DNA of 64,000 nt from Lantana camara. Taxonomy: Eukaryota > Streptophyta > Magnoliopsida > Lamiales > Verbenaceae. This document shows positions 31,075 to 42,232 of the stretch, piece after piece. The translations under genes were made by a program, and so were the position numbers. Location of the stretch: contig CM074862.1 in the NCBI GenBank assembly GCA_037501455.1, forward strand, positions 83,444,001-83,508,000, read 5' to 3'. Within the stretch, counting starts at the first letter, position 1; each line of letters opens with the position of its first letter. The notes under the pieces were generated by a model. That model saw only the letters and a program-made list of their open reading frames with translations, did not search any database and was not told where the DNA came from.

Positions 31075-32743
31075 TGTTAGGAATAGTACCCTAGAAAGCC
31101 GATTGTATATCCGCTTTGTACTTTTCCTTATTGTAATCACAGATAATCTTTGAATAAAATAACGAATTGAGGTAACACTTCTTTATATGCTCTTGTTTGG
31201 TATGCGTTTACTTTAGCTGTGCATGTATGAGAACTCCTCTAATCCTGATGACTTTAGGACTCTACCATTTAGGTGAAATGGTTCATGAAACGAGCCCTAT
31301 ATCACATAAGTCATGATTAGTAAAATACTCCAAGCCGATGAGTCCTACAGACAGTGGGAGTGTCAACCTGACTCCTCTAAGGCTTGCTTGTGGGATCACG
31401 CCCTTAAGAAGGACCACCTTGTTTCATGTTGGTGCAAAGTGTATAGTTGATACGTGCCTGATACATGAGGGTGCTTACTTCCATAAGTAAGTTCACTGAG
31501 GTGCCCCGTGTGAGAAGATTCCTAAATGGGAAAGGAAGTTTCTATTTTAGGAAATGGAAACTTCCAGATTAGGAAATATCTCATGAGTTATTGATGTGGT
31601 TTCTTGGATTGAGATCAAATGGATATGAAATGCACTTAGCTTTAAGACCAGATTATTAGGGTTCTGATTATTCCCTTACCCTAGATCTTGGTTGAGAGAT
31701 AGTAAGTAGGAGGATTGTATCTCACATGAATCAATGACTTAAAGGTTCTGTCGAATCGAGACATTCCAATTCAGCTAGGGGTTAAACACCTGTTGCTAGA
31801 CTATGGTCATTTAGTCTGTGGACTGATTAATTAATTAGTGAATTAATTAATTAGGGTCATTGCTAATTGAATTGAGAACCTAGAGGGTCACACACAACAA
31901 CTTGGTTACATGAGTTAAGGCTTTAAAATGATTAAACGAGTTGATCATGCCAAGAGGGTTCCACACGTGTGAAACACACGTGTGGGTCACGTGCGTGGCA
32001 CGTGTCATATGGGGACACGTGTATAATTATTTATGTATTAAATAACTAATGTGTTAATTATTTAATAGAATTTGGTTTAATTTTTGAATTAAAAAGAAAG
32101 TATTATTTTGGAAAAATTAATCTATTTAATTAATTATGAATGAATTAATTAGATAAATAAGTTATTTATTTATTAATAAATAAAGCATAATATTATCCAA
32201 AAGGAGTTTTGATATTTTAGCTCTCTTAAAAGTTGATTTGAATTAGAATTCAAAGTTAAGTTTGGAATTACTTGATGATCAAGTAATAAGAGAGAGAGGG
32301 ACCAAATCCTTAGTCCATAAGGACTAGGTTCGGCCGCCCCTCTCTATGTTATATATAGGGGAGCTCGAGCTCCCCTTAGAGAGTGATTGAATTCTTTTTG
32401 GTTCATGTGTTGAACACCATCCTTTCTCCAAGATCAAATAAACCCTAGGTTAAGCCTAAACACTAACTAGAGAACTAGCATCCTTACTAGTTAGATTGTG
32501 GTCAAGTTGGTGGACTATCTCTAGAGAGTTTCAAGTCAGAAGTTTTTAAAGATTCGAGCTTTACCAAGGAGAGGGGATCAAGCCGTGAGAAGAACGTTCT
32601 TGGGTGGCTTGAAACGCTTCAAGAAAGATTTTTTTAAAGTAAGTTTCTTTACCTTACGAATTTGAATTCATGATTGCGAGATTCGATCATTTTGTTGGAA
32701 ACTTTTAAAATTTTCACTGCTTTCTGATTCCGTTTTTTCAACA
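31075..32743 (+). repeat. 3' LTR of Angela-like element (1669 bp)
   Basis: Preceded by a polypurine tract (GGCAAGTGGGAGAT). It matches the 5' LTR except for substitutions of roughly a few percent by eye, a deletion of about 260 bp at 31598 with TG at both breakpoints, and loss of one G-box unit. Confidence 0.92.
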
Positions 32744-34212
32744 TAACCGTCCAATTGTTTTCTGCCTTACATACTATGACAGATAACCACAAAAGTTGAA
32801 GTACCAGACTTGTTTTCAAGAAACTAATATCCATCCACAAAATGTTGAAGTCTTAGTATCCATCCACATACCCAAAAAACACATTCAAACTTGTTTTCAA
32901 GAAGGCCCTGCACCACTGCCAGTACCAGACAAATCCAAGAATATTTTTCGACCATGCAATACAATTGTCTTCTCCTTCGTAGGTGATGAAACACTTTTTT
33001 GTGACAGGTTAATATCTTCCTGTTTCATGGTTGGAGGAACTCTCAGTCTGACCTTCTTAACACCCAAAGTTTTCTTTCTCTTCCCAACAATGTATTTCCT
33101 ACCAATGTCTGCAATTTCAGTCACACTGAGGGTGTTTCTTGTCACTGCACTCTGCATACTTGGATTCCCCATTTTCAGTTGGTCAAACATTGAAGGTCCT
33201 TGAATTGTTGGTTCATCTAAAACAGTGTATGATGGAATAGCACTTGTAAGAGGATCAGTTGCAGTCTCTCCATGGTCTGAAATTTCTGTTTCATCTTGAA
33301 CAGGTGGCAAAATTTCCTGCATTGGCTGTTTTTACCAAAAAATGTTTCATCTAGAGTGTAAATTTTACTATAATTAACATGACATGTGTAATTAAAATAC
33401 CTCATTCTGATCTGGATTGGCTCCTGAGTCATTAACTTGCTGGCTATTGAGACTATCATTGTCAGCAGCTTGAGAAGTTTGTCTAACTTTCTGGAATTGC
33501 AATACAAAACAAAAAAGAAAGAGTAAAATTTGAGTAAATAAATGTTAAGATAGATTAAGGTGAGACAACATTACTGAAAAACTTACTTCACATGCCCTCT
33601 TCATTAATCTCTCAACCTTTTCCTTAGCACTTGGGGGTATTTCAGGACAAAACAATGCATTGTGCCCAGTTTGCCCACAATGGCCACAATAGATTATTTT
33701 TTGGAACCTTCTCAGCTTCCTTATAACCGACCCTTTTTTCTTTGATTTGCCCTTCAATTGAATCTCATGTACACCCTTCCTCCTTAGCTTTGCAGGTCTC
33801 CCAGGTTTTTTGCCAAATTTAGGTGGCAGGGGAGGTATGAAAATGGTATTACCCCATAAATAATGGCTACTCAATGGCTTAATCACCTCAGAGTATACTT
33901 GCTTGTAAGTATCCACATGGTAGCACTGTGTCACAAAATCCATATCTTCCAGCTTCTCATTGTAAATTGCACTCAGACTGTGCTTGCATGGGATTCCTGT
34001 TAATTGCCATTTCCTGCAGCTGCAAGTTCTTGCATCCAAATCATTAGCATATTGTGTACAATTATTGTATTGGATCTGAAAATGGGACCTTGATGCTTTA
34101 ACTGGTCTACAACCTCCAACCTTTTTCCCATGCCTTTCAACAATATTTGCAATGGTGGGACATACAACACCTGCACAATTACATAAAAACACAATGTCCC
34201 AGAAAAAGATAA

Positions 34213-34614
34213 GGGATAATGATTCTCACCCATCCGAACTATAGGCCATTTGGCAATTCACCATCTAAACTATTTCGCCCCCGAAACCACCATCTAAACT
34301 TTCAATTCCTGACAAACCACCATCCCACAGCGGTTTTGACCCTTTTTTGAGCGATTTTGACTCTTTTTTCAGCGGATTTGGATGTTTTAACACATAATCT
34401 ATGGAAAAATAACAAAAAGAGACAGATTTACATGTGTTAAAACATCCAAAACCGCTGAAAAAAGAGTCAAAACCGCTCAAAAAAGGGTCAAAACCACTGT
34501 GGGATGGTGGTTTGTCAGGAATTGAAAGTTTAGATGGTGGTTTCGGGGGCGAAATAGTTTGGATGGTGAATTGCCAAATGGCCTATAGTTCGGATGGGTG
34601 AAAATCATTATCTC
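34213..34614. mobile_element. Foldback MITE with 9-bp duplication (402 bp)
   Basis: Two arms of about 190 bp are almost perfect complements (for example CCATCCGAACTATAGGCCAT against ATGGCCTATAGTTCGGATGG) around a short AT-rich centre. The 9-bp duplication AAAAGATAA (34204-34212 and 34615-34623) is perfect. Ends GGGATAATGATT / AATCATTATCTC. Duplication length suggests Mutator-type mobilisation. It lies in an intron of the transposase gene, so it need not have damaged it. Confidence 0.92.
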
Positions 34615-36701
34615 AAAAGATAAATCCATCACTTCCCAAAAATGCAAGTTTTCAAACTTTCAGATACATATAATCACATACATATGTCCCTAAACATATA
34701 TCAAACTGATCAAAAATTACATCTTCTAATAAATAAAAAAAACCAAGACATGCAGAGAAAACACACAAAATGATACAGTATTTGCCATCCCACTCCTCTG
34801 GCTCCTCCCTGTTCTTATAAAATGTTTTCATCAAGTGTTCTCTGAAAATTGTGAAAATGAAACAAATAATATGAATCATAGAACATATGACCAAAAATGC
34901 CAAAAATAAAATAAAATAAATAAGTCCTGAAATCTGTACCTAATCCATTCAAGCATTGTGATTATTCGTTTGTCCCTGGCCTTAAGAATGGTACTGTTGA
35001 AGGTTTCACAAGAGTTATTTACCAAGATATAACATTTGGACATCTCTAAGAAATGGCTCCTTGACCACTCATGTGGTTGTTTATCACTCAACCAATCAGC
35101 TGCATCAGGGAATTGGGATCTTATAAACCTCATGTCATTTTTGAAATCTCCAACTGTACTTGATTTTGCTGCCTTCCAAACTGCATTGTTAAGTGACACC
35201 CCTTTGTGACCAGCATTGTTCATGTTAACAACCATGTGTCGAACACCTGTGCTCAGCAGCAGGGAAAACCTCTGGAAGGGCAAAAATCAACCATTTCTGC
35301 TTGTCAGATATAAAAGTCACCCCTTCTCCATTCTGTAAACCCAAGTCTGCTTTCAGTACTGTAAAGAACCATGTCCAATTGTCCTTTGTTTCAGAGGAGA
35401 GAACTGCATAGGCAATGGGAAAATTGGAATTGTTGGGATCTACACCAACTGCAGTGAGAAGAATTCCTTTATGTGGACCCTTGAGATGGCACCCATCAAC
35501 ACCTATGACAGGCCTGCAACTCAGGAACCCATTTTTCATATCTGTGAAACAAACATAAAACTTTGAAAACCTTTGCTCACCACTTGTATCATCTGTGCCC
35601 AATATAATTGTTGAACCAGGATTAGTCTTCCTCAGCTCCTCTGCATAGTCCCACAATTTGGTATACTGGAGGTCAGGATCCCCTTGTAACATCTGCACTA
35701 CCAATTTTTTGGCCCTAGAAGCTTAATCCTTAGACACAGTAACATCAAACTCAGTTTCAACATCAACTTTGAAACCTTTAATAGTTCTCTTGGGATCAGA
35801 TTTGAACCATGCAATGTACTTCTCAGCAAGCCACTGTGTTTTCATGTTCTTTACATTGTATGATTCTTGGCATGTGTGGGTTAAACATAGCTCTCGTACT
35901 ACAAATGCTTGCTCATTCTCATTACTGCTTTTACTTACCTTAATTGCATTCATTTTGAAAGGACAACTGTAACTCCCCAATCTTTCAATTATGCAATATG
36001 TGAAATAATTGCCAATTATGACTTAATTGTTTAATTACTTAATTGTCCTTAATTGATCACTTCATAAGCTTAGGGACTTAATTGCATGACTTATGTTTTG
36101 GGGGGATTAAATTGCAAATTGTGCCTAGTTTATAATATCTATCATATATCATTTGGTTGCATACAAACATATACACACATGATCCCTTCCTTCTCTCCCT
36201 CATCTCGTCCAAACCCAAACAAGCAGAAAGACGAGGATTTCATCATTTGAAGCTTGAATTCAAGGGGAAATTGCATAAATTGAAGCATATTCATCATCAC
36301 AATATCATCTCTTTTCCTTCTTTTCATTCATTCAAGGTATGAGCTTAGTTGGGGAAATACATGAATATATATGAGAGCTAGGGTTATGTGTTGAGCTTGG
36401 TAATTTATGTTTGAGTTGTTGGAAGCATGATTATATGGTTATAGCTTGGATTTGGTGCATATATTATGATGTTTATAAGCTTGGAGCATGAGTTCATTTA
36501 TGGGTTTGATATGAGTGATTCTTGATGATTAAGCATGGATTTAAGTGTTTATATGAGATATTATTGAATTATAAGTATGATAGCATGTGTATTGCATGAA
36601 ATTTATGCATTTCATCTTGGTTTAATCCTTTTGGATTGTTATTGTTGATGCTTCGTTGCTGCTCTGCTTCTGTTCTGCATTTTCTGCTGCTTTTGTATTT
36701 T

Positions 36702-36928
36702 GGGAACGACCCTTCCCAGCCCCAGTTTAAAACTGGAACGGCCGTTCCCATGATTCTGAGTCAGCAAGGCCAGCGAGATTGGGAACGACCTTTCCCATTT
36801 TGGCCTATGTGCCGGAAGGGCCGTTCCCAGCTAAAACGTTTTACCCTTTTTAAAACGTTGGCGCGTTTCTGAAGGGCCATGGGAACGGCCCTTCCCATTT
36901 TCAAAGGGAAGCCGGAACGGCCGTTCCC
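36702..36928 (+). repeat. Six 16-bp palindromes in LTR C
   Basis: Variants of GGGAACGGCCGTTCCC occur at 36702, 36735, 36781, 36812, 36881 and 36913, all self-complementary or nearly so, in unrelated spacer sequence, 365-592 nt after the candidate donor. Confidence 0.9.
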
Positions 36929-37883
36929 GTGCGTCTGACAGAACAAAATATTCTGCATAAAAGTGCATTTTTAACACCTCGATCCGATGGCTTCTTTGAC
37001 CCCGATTTGATATTATATGATCTAAAATGAAGTGAAACAAGATGTTTTCATGCCACATTGCATTTTGCTCGTCGTCTCGTTGCATTTTCGCCATTCGTCC
37101 TATTTGGTACATTTTGAGTCGTGTCTTATGTACACTTGTCTTTGTTGCACAGACCGGCACGCCAGTAACGTGGAGTGGGCTTCTTAGGCCGTGTCTTTCT
37201 CTTTATTTTGTCGGTACAGGTGAGGTTTAATTGCTAGATATCTAGAACCGTTACAACCCTATGTGATGTTTTAAGCCAAAAAGTATATATATCTATAGTT
37301 TTCCAAACTCTATTGATTTCAACTGATTTATTGAATTGTACTGTATTGATTGACCGTGTTTTGGGCGAGTATATTGTACCGTGCACTGTGGGCCCGAGAG
37401 TTAGTGTTTGAGCCAACCGGGAAAGCAAGGGCTGACGGGTAACTCTTACACTCCTCTCAACCGTGGGGGTGAACCCTGAATCCACCAGGAGGTTTGGTGG
37501 AGGAAGGAGTCCCGTGCGTGGGAGTCATGTTCCCGACGTACACCGTGTTTACCGTGGATGGATCGGGCCTTGCAAACCCACCATCATTGGAGGAAGAAGG
37601 AGTCATTGAAACTGCTACGTGTGCACTGTAATTGATTGCATGATCACTTAATTAATTAAAAGTATCGTGATTGTACACTGTCGGAGTAAGGTTGGAGAAT
37701 TGCCCTCACTCGCAGGGCCACTGATTGATTGATTGATTGAAAATGATTAATTGTTAAATCTGATAGTCATAATCTCGGGCAAGCTCTCTGTGGTTATTGA
37801 ACTTATATTGTTTTCGTTTATAAAACCTTACCCGAGGTTATGATTTGCATGTTATCTGCGCTTATATCTATTATGCCCCTCGC

Positions 37884-37902
37884 TCAGTCTATGGTAGACT
37901 GA
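37884..37902 (+). promoter_or_regulatory. Branch-point hairpin of LTR C
   Basis: TCAGTCTA-TGG-TAGACTGA is an 8-bp perfect stem. The CTGAC branch consensus ends one base past it, and its A lies 23 nt before the acceptor. Confidence 0.62.
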
Positions 37903-38182
37903 CACCTCACCTTTCAGTTTTACAGGTTGTGTGCTAGGCGGGATTGGTGTCGAGTCTAGTCTTTCTTTTCGGGTCTAGCACGTGTCCATCCTACTCTGTT
38001 GCATATGTAATGTTATCTACGGTTTTATGAAATGTTATGTATTAGAGAGATGATAATGTATTGAAAGGGATTTAGAATGGTTTGCTTATTATAATAATGT
38101 GCTTCTACTTTATTTCTTGTTGTTGGTTGGTTTGGGGTTAGTCCCGCCTAGCTAGTTAGCATTTGTTTTCTTGTCACCCGTT

Positions 38183-38242
38183 CGCTATGGCTCAGTTCAT
38201 GTATGGATTGCCCGTTTCATATGTGGACTGAGCTATAGTGCG
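38183..38242 (+). promoter_or_regulatory. Terminal RNA hairpin of LTR C
   Basis: CGCTATGGCTCAGTTCATG pairs with the segment ending CTGAGCTATAGTGCG. Beyond the 2-nt GT bulge the stem runs about 22 pairs, including several G.U pairs on the sense strand, and ends at GCGGGGGATG. Confidence 0.75.
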
Positions 38243-39604
38243 GGGGATGTGGCACATTTGCGCTTCGGGTGTTACAACAACCTTCAACTGAACACCTCAC
38301 ATAGACTCTCTTGCTATCAGACCTAAAACATGGAAGTGATCTTCTTATTCTTATTGCCAAAGAACTCAAAGCAAATTTAAAAAGTTTTTTGGTAGCAAAG
38401 GCCTGTCCAATTTCAAATGTAGGTTCAAATTTGTTGGTTTCATTGAATGTTGTAAAACAATCTACTTCACCCTCCTCACCAGACAACCTGTTTAAATCCA
38501 AATCATCTTCCTGACTACCCACCACATCCTCATCATCACTAGCACTACCAGGCACCTCCTCATTAGCTCCATCCCTATCACTAAGTTCACCTACTTCAGC
38601 ACTTTCAGACACATTGTCATTAAAAAAAAAATCATCCTCACTTGATGAAACTAAATTAATAAGCACATCCCAATCACCATCTCCTTTATCAGAGATATCA
38701 TTATTCACATCATCATCAAAAGATAACCAAAACACATCATCCTCACCTTCCAAGTTTTTATGTATTGCAAACTTTGGTTCAATATCTTGGGTTACATTAT
38801 CCTCAAACACACTGTCATCATCATCAGACCCATCATTAGACAAGACATATAATCCATCATCAACATTATCATCATCAGGTAAGCAAATGTCATCCAAATG
38901 AATATCATCATTTTCAGTACCAACATCACAATTATCTACATCAGTTTCAATTCTCTCATTTTCAGCTAAAGTGTTTGTTTCTTTAGTTTTTCCAGGATAC
39001 CTTGTTGCATATTCATTAATCCAAGCCTCACTATCCTCAACCCTGTTAAAAAATTCTGGACTAGATTCCTTATATGCATTCTCAGCCCCAGTTTTTTCAA
39101 CATTTTCAGCATCTTGTTTTGCTATTTCTTGCACAGGACCTTCAATATCTGGATTATATGGAAGGTCAACCGCATCAGTTCCAACTTCAGTGAACATGGC
39201 TAATTCTCTACCCATTTTCAAAGTTTTCCTAGCATATTTCCTAAGCTCCTCCTCACTGGTTATTTTCTTAGGCCCATTTTTCACATAAATATATATTTTA
39301 ATCACACTACCAACTGTAAACAGGCCTTGCATATATTCATCCAAATGCAAAAAAGAAAGTTTTTCCACGTCCACGTAATCAATTTTCCGTACCTTACCAC
39401 CGACATAAGCATCCCCCTCGATTGTACCACTAAAGTGTATTGCCACTGTAATACTTGTTGAGTCTGGATCTGAAAAGTAGTAAACATAAATCCATCAAAA
39501 AGAGAACAAAGCATAATAAATTGTATGCACCAACCCACTGACTTCACACAAAAGATTATACAACAGTTTTTGTGGGACATGCAATAAAGCAAGACAAGAA
39601 TCTT

Positions 39605-39625
39605 GGGGGGGGGGGGGGGGGGGGG
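39605..39625 (+). repeat. 21-base G homopolymer
   Basis: An uninterrupted run of 21 G (C on the transposase sense strand) in the 5' intron or leader of the MULE transposase. Confidence 0.95.
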
Positions 39626-40167
39626 ACCATATTACACTATATGCCACGCTCAAGGATCGATATAGTCCAAAAATCACTCCTTTAAAAAGCTAAGGCACTC
39701 CATTGATACAACCCAAAAAAAAAAAAGAGGAGAGAGAGAGGAAGACACATACGGTACATGGGAGGGGGGATGCACAGAAACTCCTTGGGCCTTATCCTCA
39801 CCATTGCTGCAAAGACCACTGATAATCGCAAAAATGGAGCTCCTACTTCTTGGAATCAATGGTTCTTCTTGCGAGATTTGAGGTTCTGTTGTTTTTCACT
39901 TGGAGAAAATGAAAAAACAGTGTTTTTGCTTTATCCCGGTGATTTCGAAAAAAATAAAGTTTAGAAATGCTGGCCTGAAATCCGTATAGTTTATGTCTGA
40001 AATCTGGACATGAAACAATAATTTTTTAAGCTGGAAAATTGAAGTCTCTTTGTCCATATGGCTTGCCATGTAATTAGTGGTTTTCGACGTGTCCATGGTG
40101 GTTTCGCCACGCCTTCCAATTGAGCCGGACAACATGGCATACGGATTGGATTTTAGGCGGTCCGTAT

Positions 40168-40295
40168 GAAATCCGGTGAAAATTGTACCAAAATTGCGAA
40201 TTTTGTCAGTTGAATTCTTTTTTCTTCATCGGAAAATGAAAAGTACCATTTTTGCTGAGTTGGGGGAGTTGGTGTACCAAAAAAGCATTTTCCTC
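40168..40295 (-). repeat. Right TIR of the MULE
   Basis: Complement of 21878-22005. It probably also holds the promoter of the transposase, by analogy with MuDR. Confidence 0.9.
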
Positions 40296-40305
40296 ATATT
40301 ATTTT

Positions 40306-41379
40306 AGTTCATAAAATCACACATAATATGTAATATCACAATTTATATACTACAATTATTAAAGTAATCCGTGCATAGCACGAGTTATGTACTTGTTGTA
40401 TATTATTTAGAAATATAGACTTCCAATGCAATTAAAGATTATATAATTCCTTGCAACAACCCTAATATTATTAGTATTAGTTGGACTATGACGTTTAGAA
40501 AATATTGATGCATGTGAAAAACTTCATTAGAACCTAATACATTCATATGAAGTGGATCTCGTTTCTCTAAGAGTTAATTTATGGGTCATATACAACTCAT
40601 ACGGAGTCACATATGTTACAACGAACAAAGGTAGAGCAAGTGTGGTTTATATAGTTCATGGTTGAATATGATTCAATCCAATCAGTGTAATGAAGAGAGA
40701 AAGTATACATTTATAACATGATTGGTGTAAATTTTGGGGAAAGTAATCATATATAATTGTTTAGGCTAGACCTAGCCGGATATTAGTTAGAATTTTTCAT
40801 AATGTATATAGTAGCATTATAATGTGTAAAACATACCTTAAGTGCAAAATACTCGTCCTCTCATTACAATAGTTTGATCGAGGCAGGCTCGAGTTAGAAT
40901 TACCAAATGCATGCTAGCATATTTATAATTTATATTTAGTAATATATCAATCAGGTATAGCATGTATACCTAATTATCGGTTTATATTTTAGTTAAGAAA
41001 AAAAAAACTTCTTTTACTTTTTTGCAGACAAACTTCCACCAACATATATAACTTCAGCATAGAGTTTACGATCAACTACAATTTCCATGGCATCGAACAT
41101 TTGTTTTATTCATATTTATTAAAGGTACAAGTACATAAGTTATAAGCCAATTTCCTCTTCACTAAACATGTGAAATAAGTAACATTCACCAGAGTTGCAT
41201 AGGCGGATGTCTGAATGCAGTTGTAGTTGGTTTCAGTAAATTCTGTAGGCGGTCAATCATTCTGATCACCGTAGTTCGAGACCTTATTCCCAAGTATTAG
41301 TAAATGGTGACGACTGAGGAGAACATACTCCGATCGATTTAATTGCAAACCTTTTATGATTTTCATCAAACTATTACAC

Positions 41380-41391
<12 letters not shown>
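40306..41391. other. AT-rich intergenic DNA, no gene recognised
   Basis: No ORF with a recognisable domain and no clear repeat boundaries. It contains the far 3' flank of the proline-rich ORF on the minus strand. Confidence 0.6.

Positions 41392-41456
<65 letters not shown>
41392..41456. repeat. TA microsatellite (about 65 bp)
   Basis: Uninterrupted TA dinucleotides in the presumed 3' UTR of the proline-rich ORF. Probably highly length-polymorphic. Confidence 0.95.
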
Positions 41457-41461
<5 letters not shown>

Positions 41462-41562
41462 AAATGTAATGGTGTAGGATATTGATGCATGAATGGATTT
41501 TAGGATGTAACAATAATAATAGTAATACTATCTCCTCATTTTGTTCGTGAGATAGAAAATGA

Positions 41563-41776
41563 TTATGGCGTGGACGACGGAGAAGGAGACTTGGGAAGGA
41601 GAGGTGGGGGAGGGGATTGACGTGGAGATGGAGGAGAACTTGTAGGAGGTGGCGGAAGGGATTGACGTGGTGGCTGTGATGGAGGGGATTGACGTGGTGG
41701 CTGTGATGGAGGGGAACTTGGAGGAGGTGGCGGAGGGGATTGACGTGGTGGTTGTGATGGAGGGGAACTTGGAGGT
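41563..41776 (-). pseudogene. Proline-rich (extensin-like) ORF fragment, cut by LTR D
   Basis: The minus-strand frame reads QPPSSPPSQPPRQSPPPPPP with repeats of SPPSQPPRQSPP and ends SPSPSSTP and a stop. The DNA shows imperfect tandem repeats (units of roughly 30-50 bp). Such repeats occur in cell-wall proline-rich or extensin-like proteins and in arabinogalactan-type tails. The N-terminal part is replaced by LTR D at 41777, so no signal peptide is seen. Another frame of the same repeats is also open, and the choice rests on the proline pattern. Confidence 0.5.
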
Positions 41777-41810
41777 TGTAGCCCCCGGAAGGGTGGGCCA
41801 CCACATCCCC

Positions 41811-41871
41811 CGAACCTAAATCCGAACCCACATATGAAATAGAAGTCCATACATGAGCCTAAGTTTAAGCG
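41811..41871 (-). promoter_or_regulatory. Terminal hairpin of LTR D (weaker)
   Basis: Sense arms CGCTTAAACTTAGGCTCATG and GTTCGGATTTAGG pair with several G.U pairs and two mismatches beyond an imperfect base. The position before CGGGGGATG is the same as in the other LTRs. Confidence 0.5.
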
Positions 41872-42212
41872 AACGGGGACCTACACACACACACTAGGCT
41901 AAACGGAGCTAACACGGACAGAGCGCGCAAAAACAAATATAAAAAATAATGCAGAAGCCATCAATCCAAATAAGAGCTCGACACGAGCTTACATTAACAT
42001 GTACATGGCCCCACACGCCCAAAAATACCTCAAGTATCATCATAATCTCCAAATTTACAAACCATAATCATATACATAACAAGAGTATCCAAAAAGAAGT
42101 AAATATGTATGCAGACTCGACCTAAACCAACAAGTACGACTCGACGACACACTTCCTCGCCTAACTCGAGCAAACCTGAAGACTTACAACTAAAGGTGGG
42201 AAAAGAGAGGGG

Positions 42213-42232
42213 TCAGTCAACAACTCGACTGA
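42213..42232 (-). promoter_or_regulatory. Branch-point hairpin of LTR D
   Basis: Sense TCAGTC-GAGTTGTT-GACTGA, 6-bp stem. CTGAC follows with its A 37 nt before the acceptor. Confidence 0.58.

Larger units (their letters stand above)
23260..32743 (+). mobile_element. Ty1/copia LTR retrotransposon, Angela/BARE-like (9484 bp)
   Basis: LTRs begin TGTTAGGAATAG and end CCAACA (TCAACA in the 3' copy). The 5-bp duplication TAACC is intact (23255-23259 and 32744-32748). LTRs of 1.9 and 1.7 kb, an initiator-Met PBS, a non-coding leader of about 2.1 kb and copia domain order fit the Angela/BARE lineage. The coding region carries several stops, frameshifts and an internal deletion, so the element is not autonomous. 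It inserted in the MULE downstream of the GRF gene. A second, truncated copy lies at 44219-48482. Confidence 0.93.
36337..37925 (+). promoter_or_regulatory. Candidate LTR-internal intron (LTR C)
   Basis: Donor-like TTCAAG|GTATGAGC at 36336/36337 and acceptor-like TTTTACAG|GTTGTG at 37925/37926, followed by GTGCTAGGCGGG. This is the clearest donor of the set. Confidence 0.5.
35968..38276 (+). mobile_element. Solo LTR 'C' (2309 bp) inside mudrA
   Basis: Begins TGTAACTCCCCAATC and ends CGGGTGTTACA. The 5-bp duplication ACAAC flanks it (35963-35967 and 38277-38281). It interrupts the transposase exon between SVEG and CPFKM, and removing it with one duplication restores the frame there. It shares the LTR architecture of A, B, D and E. 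Confidence 0.93.
32897..39471 (-). pseudogene. mudrA-like: mudrA-type MULE transposase, interrupted
   Basis: The N-terminal exon (to 39471) has VAIHFSGTIEGDAYVGGK and a long acidic Asp/Glu-rich stretch, then RVYVRCSVEGC. Solo LTR C splits the gene here; it resumes at 35962 with CPFKMNAIKV. The transposase core shows VIGVDGCHLKG (first Asp) and FISDKQK (second Asp), then NNSCETFN, a SWIM finger CSCRKWQLTGIPCKH, a basic KKPGRPAKLRRKG and CGHCGQTGHNALFC. The C-terminal exons finish at 32897 with a Ser/Thr-rich tail. Defects: LTR C, an in-frame TAA at 35723 and a frameshift near 35245 at the conserved Cys/His segment. A MITE sits in one intron (34213-34614). Introns are inferred from splice-like junctions, and the first exon near 39860 is uncertain. 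Confidence 0.85.
21878..40295. mobile_element. MULE (MuDR-type DNA transposon), 18.4 kb with nested insertions
   Basis: Near-identical 128-bp terminal inverted repeats, starting GAGGAAAATG at 21878 and ending CATTTTCCTC at 40295, are flanked by the perfect 10-bp duplication ATATTATTTT (21868-21877 and 40296-40305). A mudrA-type transposase lies inside on the minus strand and a GRF-zinc-finger gene on the plus strand, each starting near a TIR. Subtracting the Angela element, the MITE and solo LTR C leaves about 6.2 kb, a normal autonomous MULE size. Confidence 0.93.

Noticed and set aside
38311..39288. Plus-strand Ser-rich open frames
   Set aside because: They are antisense shadows of the acidic N-terminal region of the MULE transposase.
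41253..41831. 192-codon open frame rich in His and Tyr-Ile repeats
   Set aside because: It is another frame of the proline-rich repeats plus the TA microsatellite, so it is a compositional artefact.
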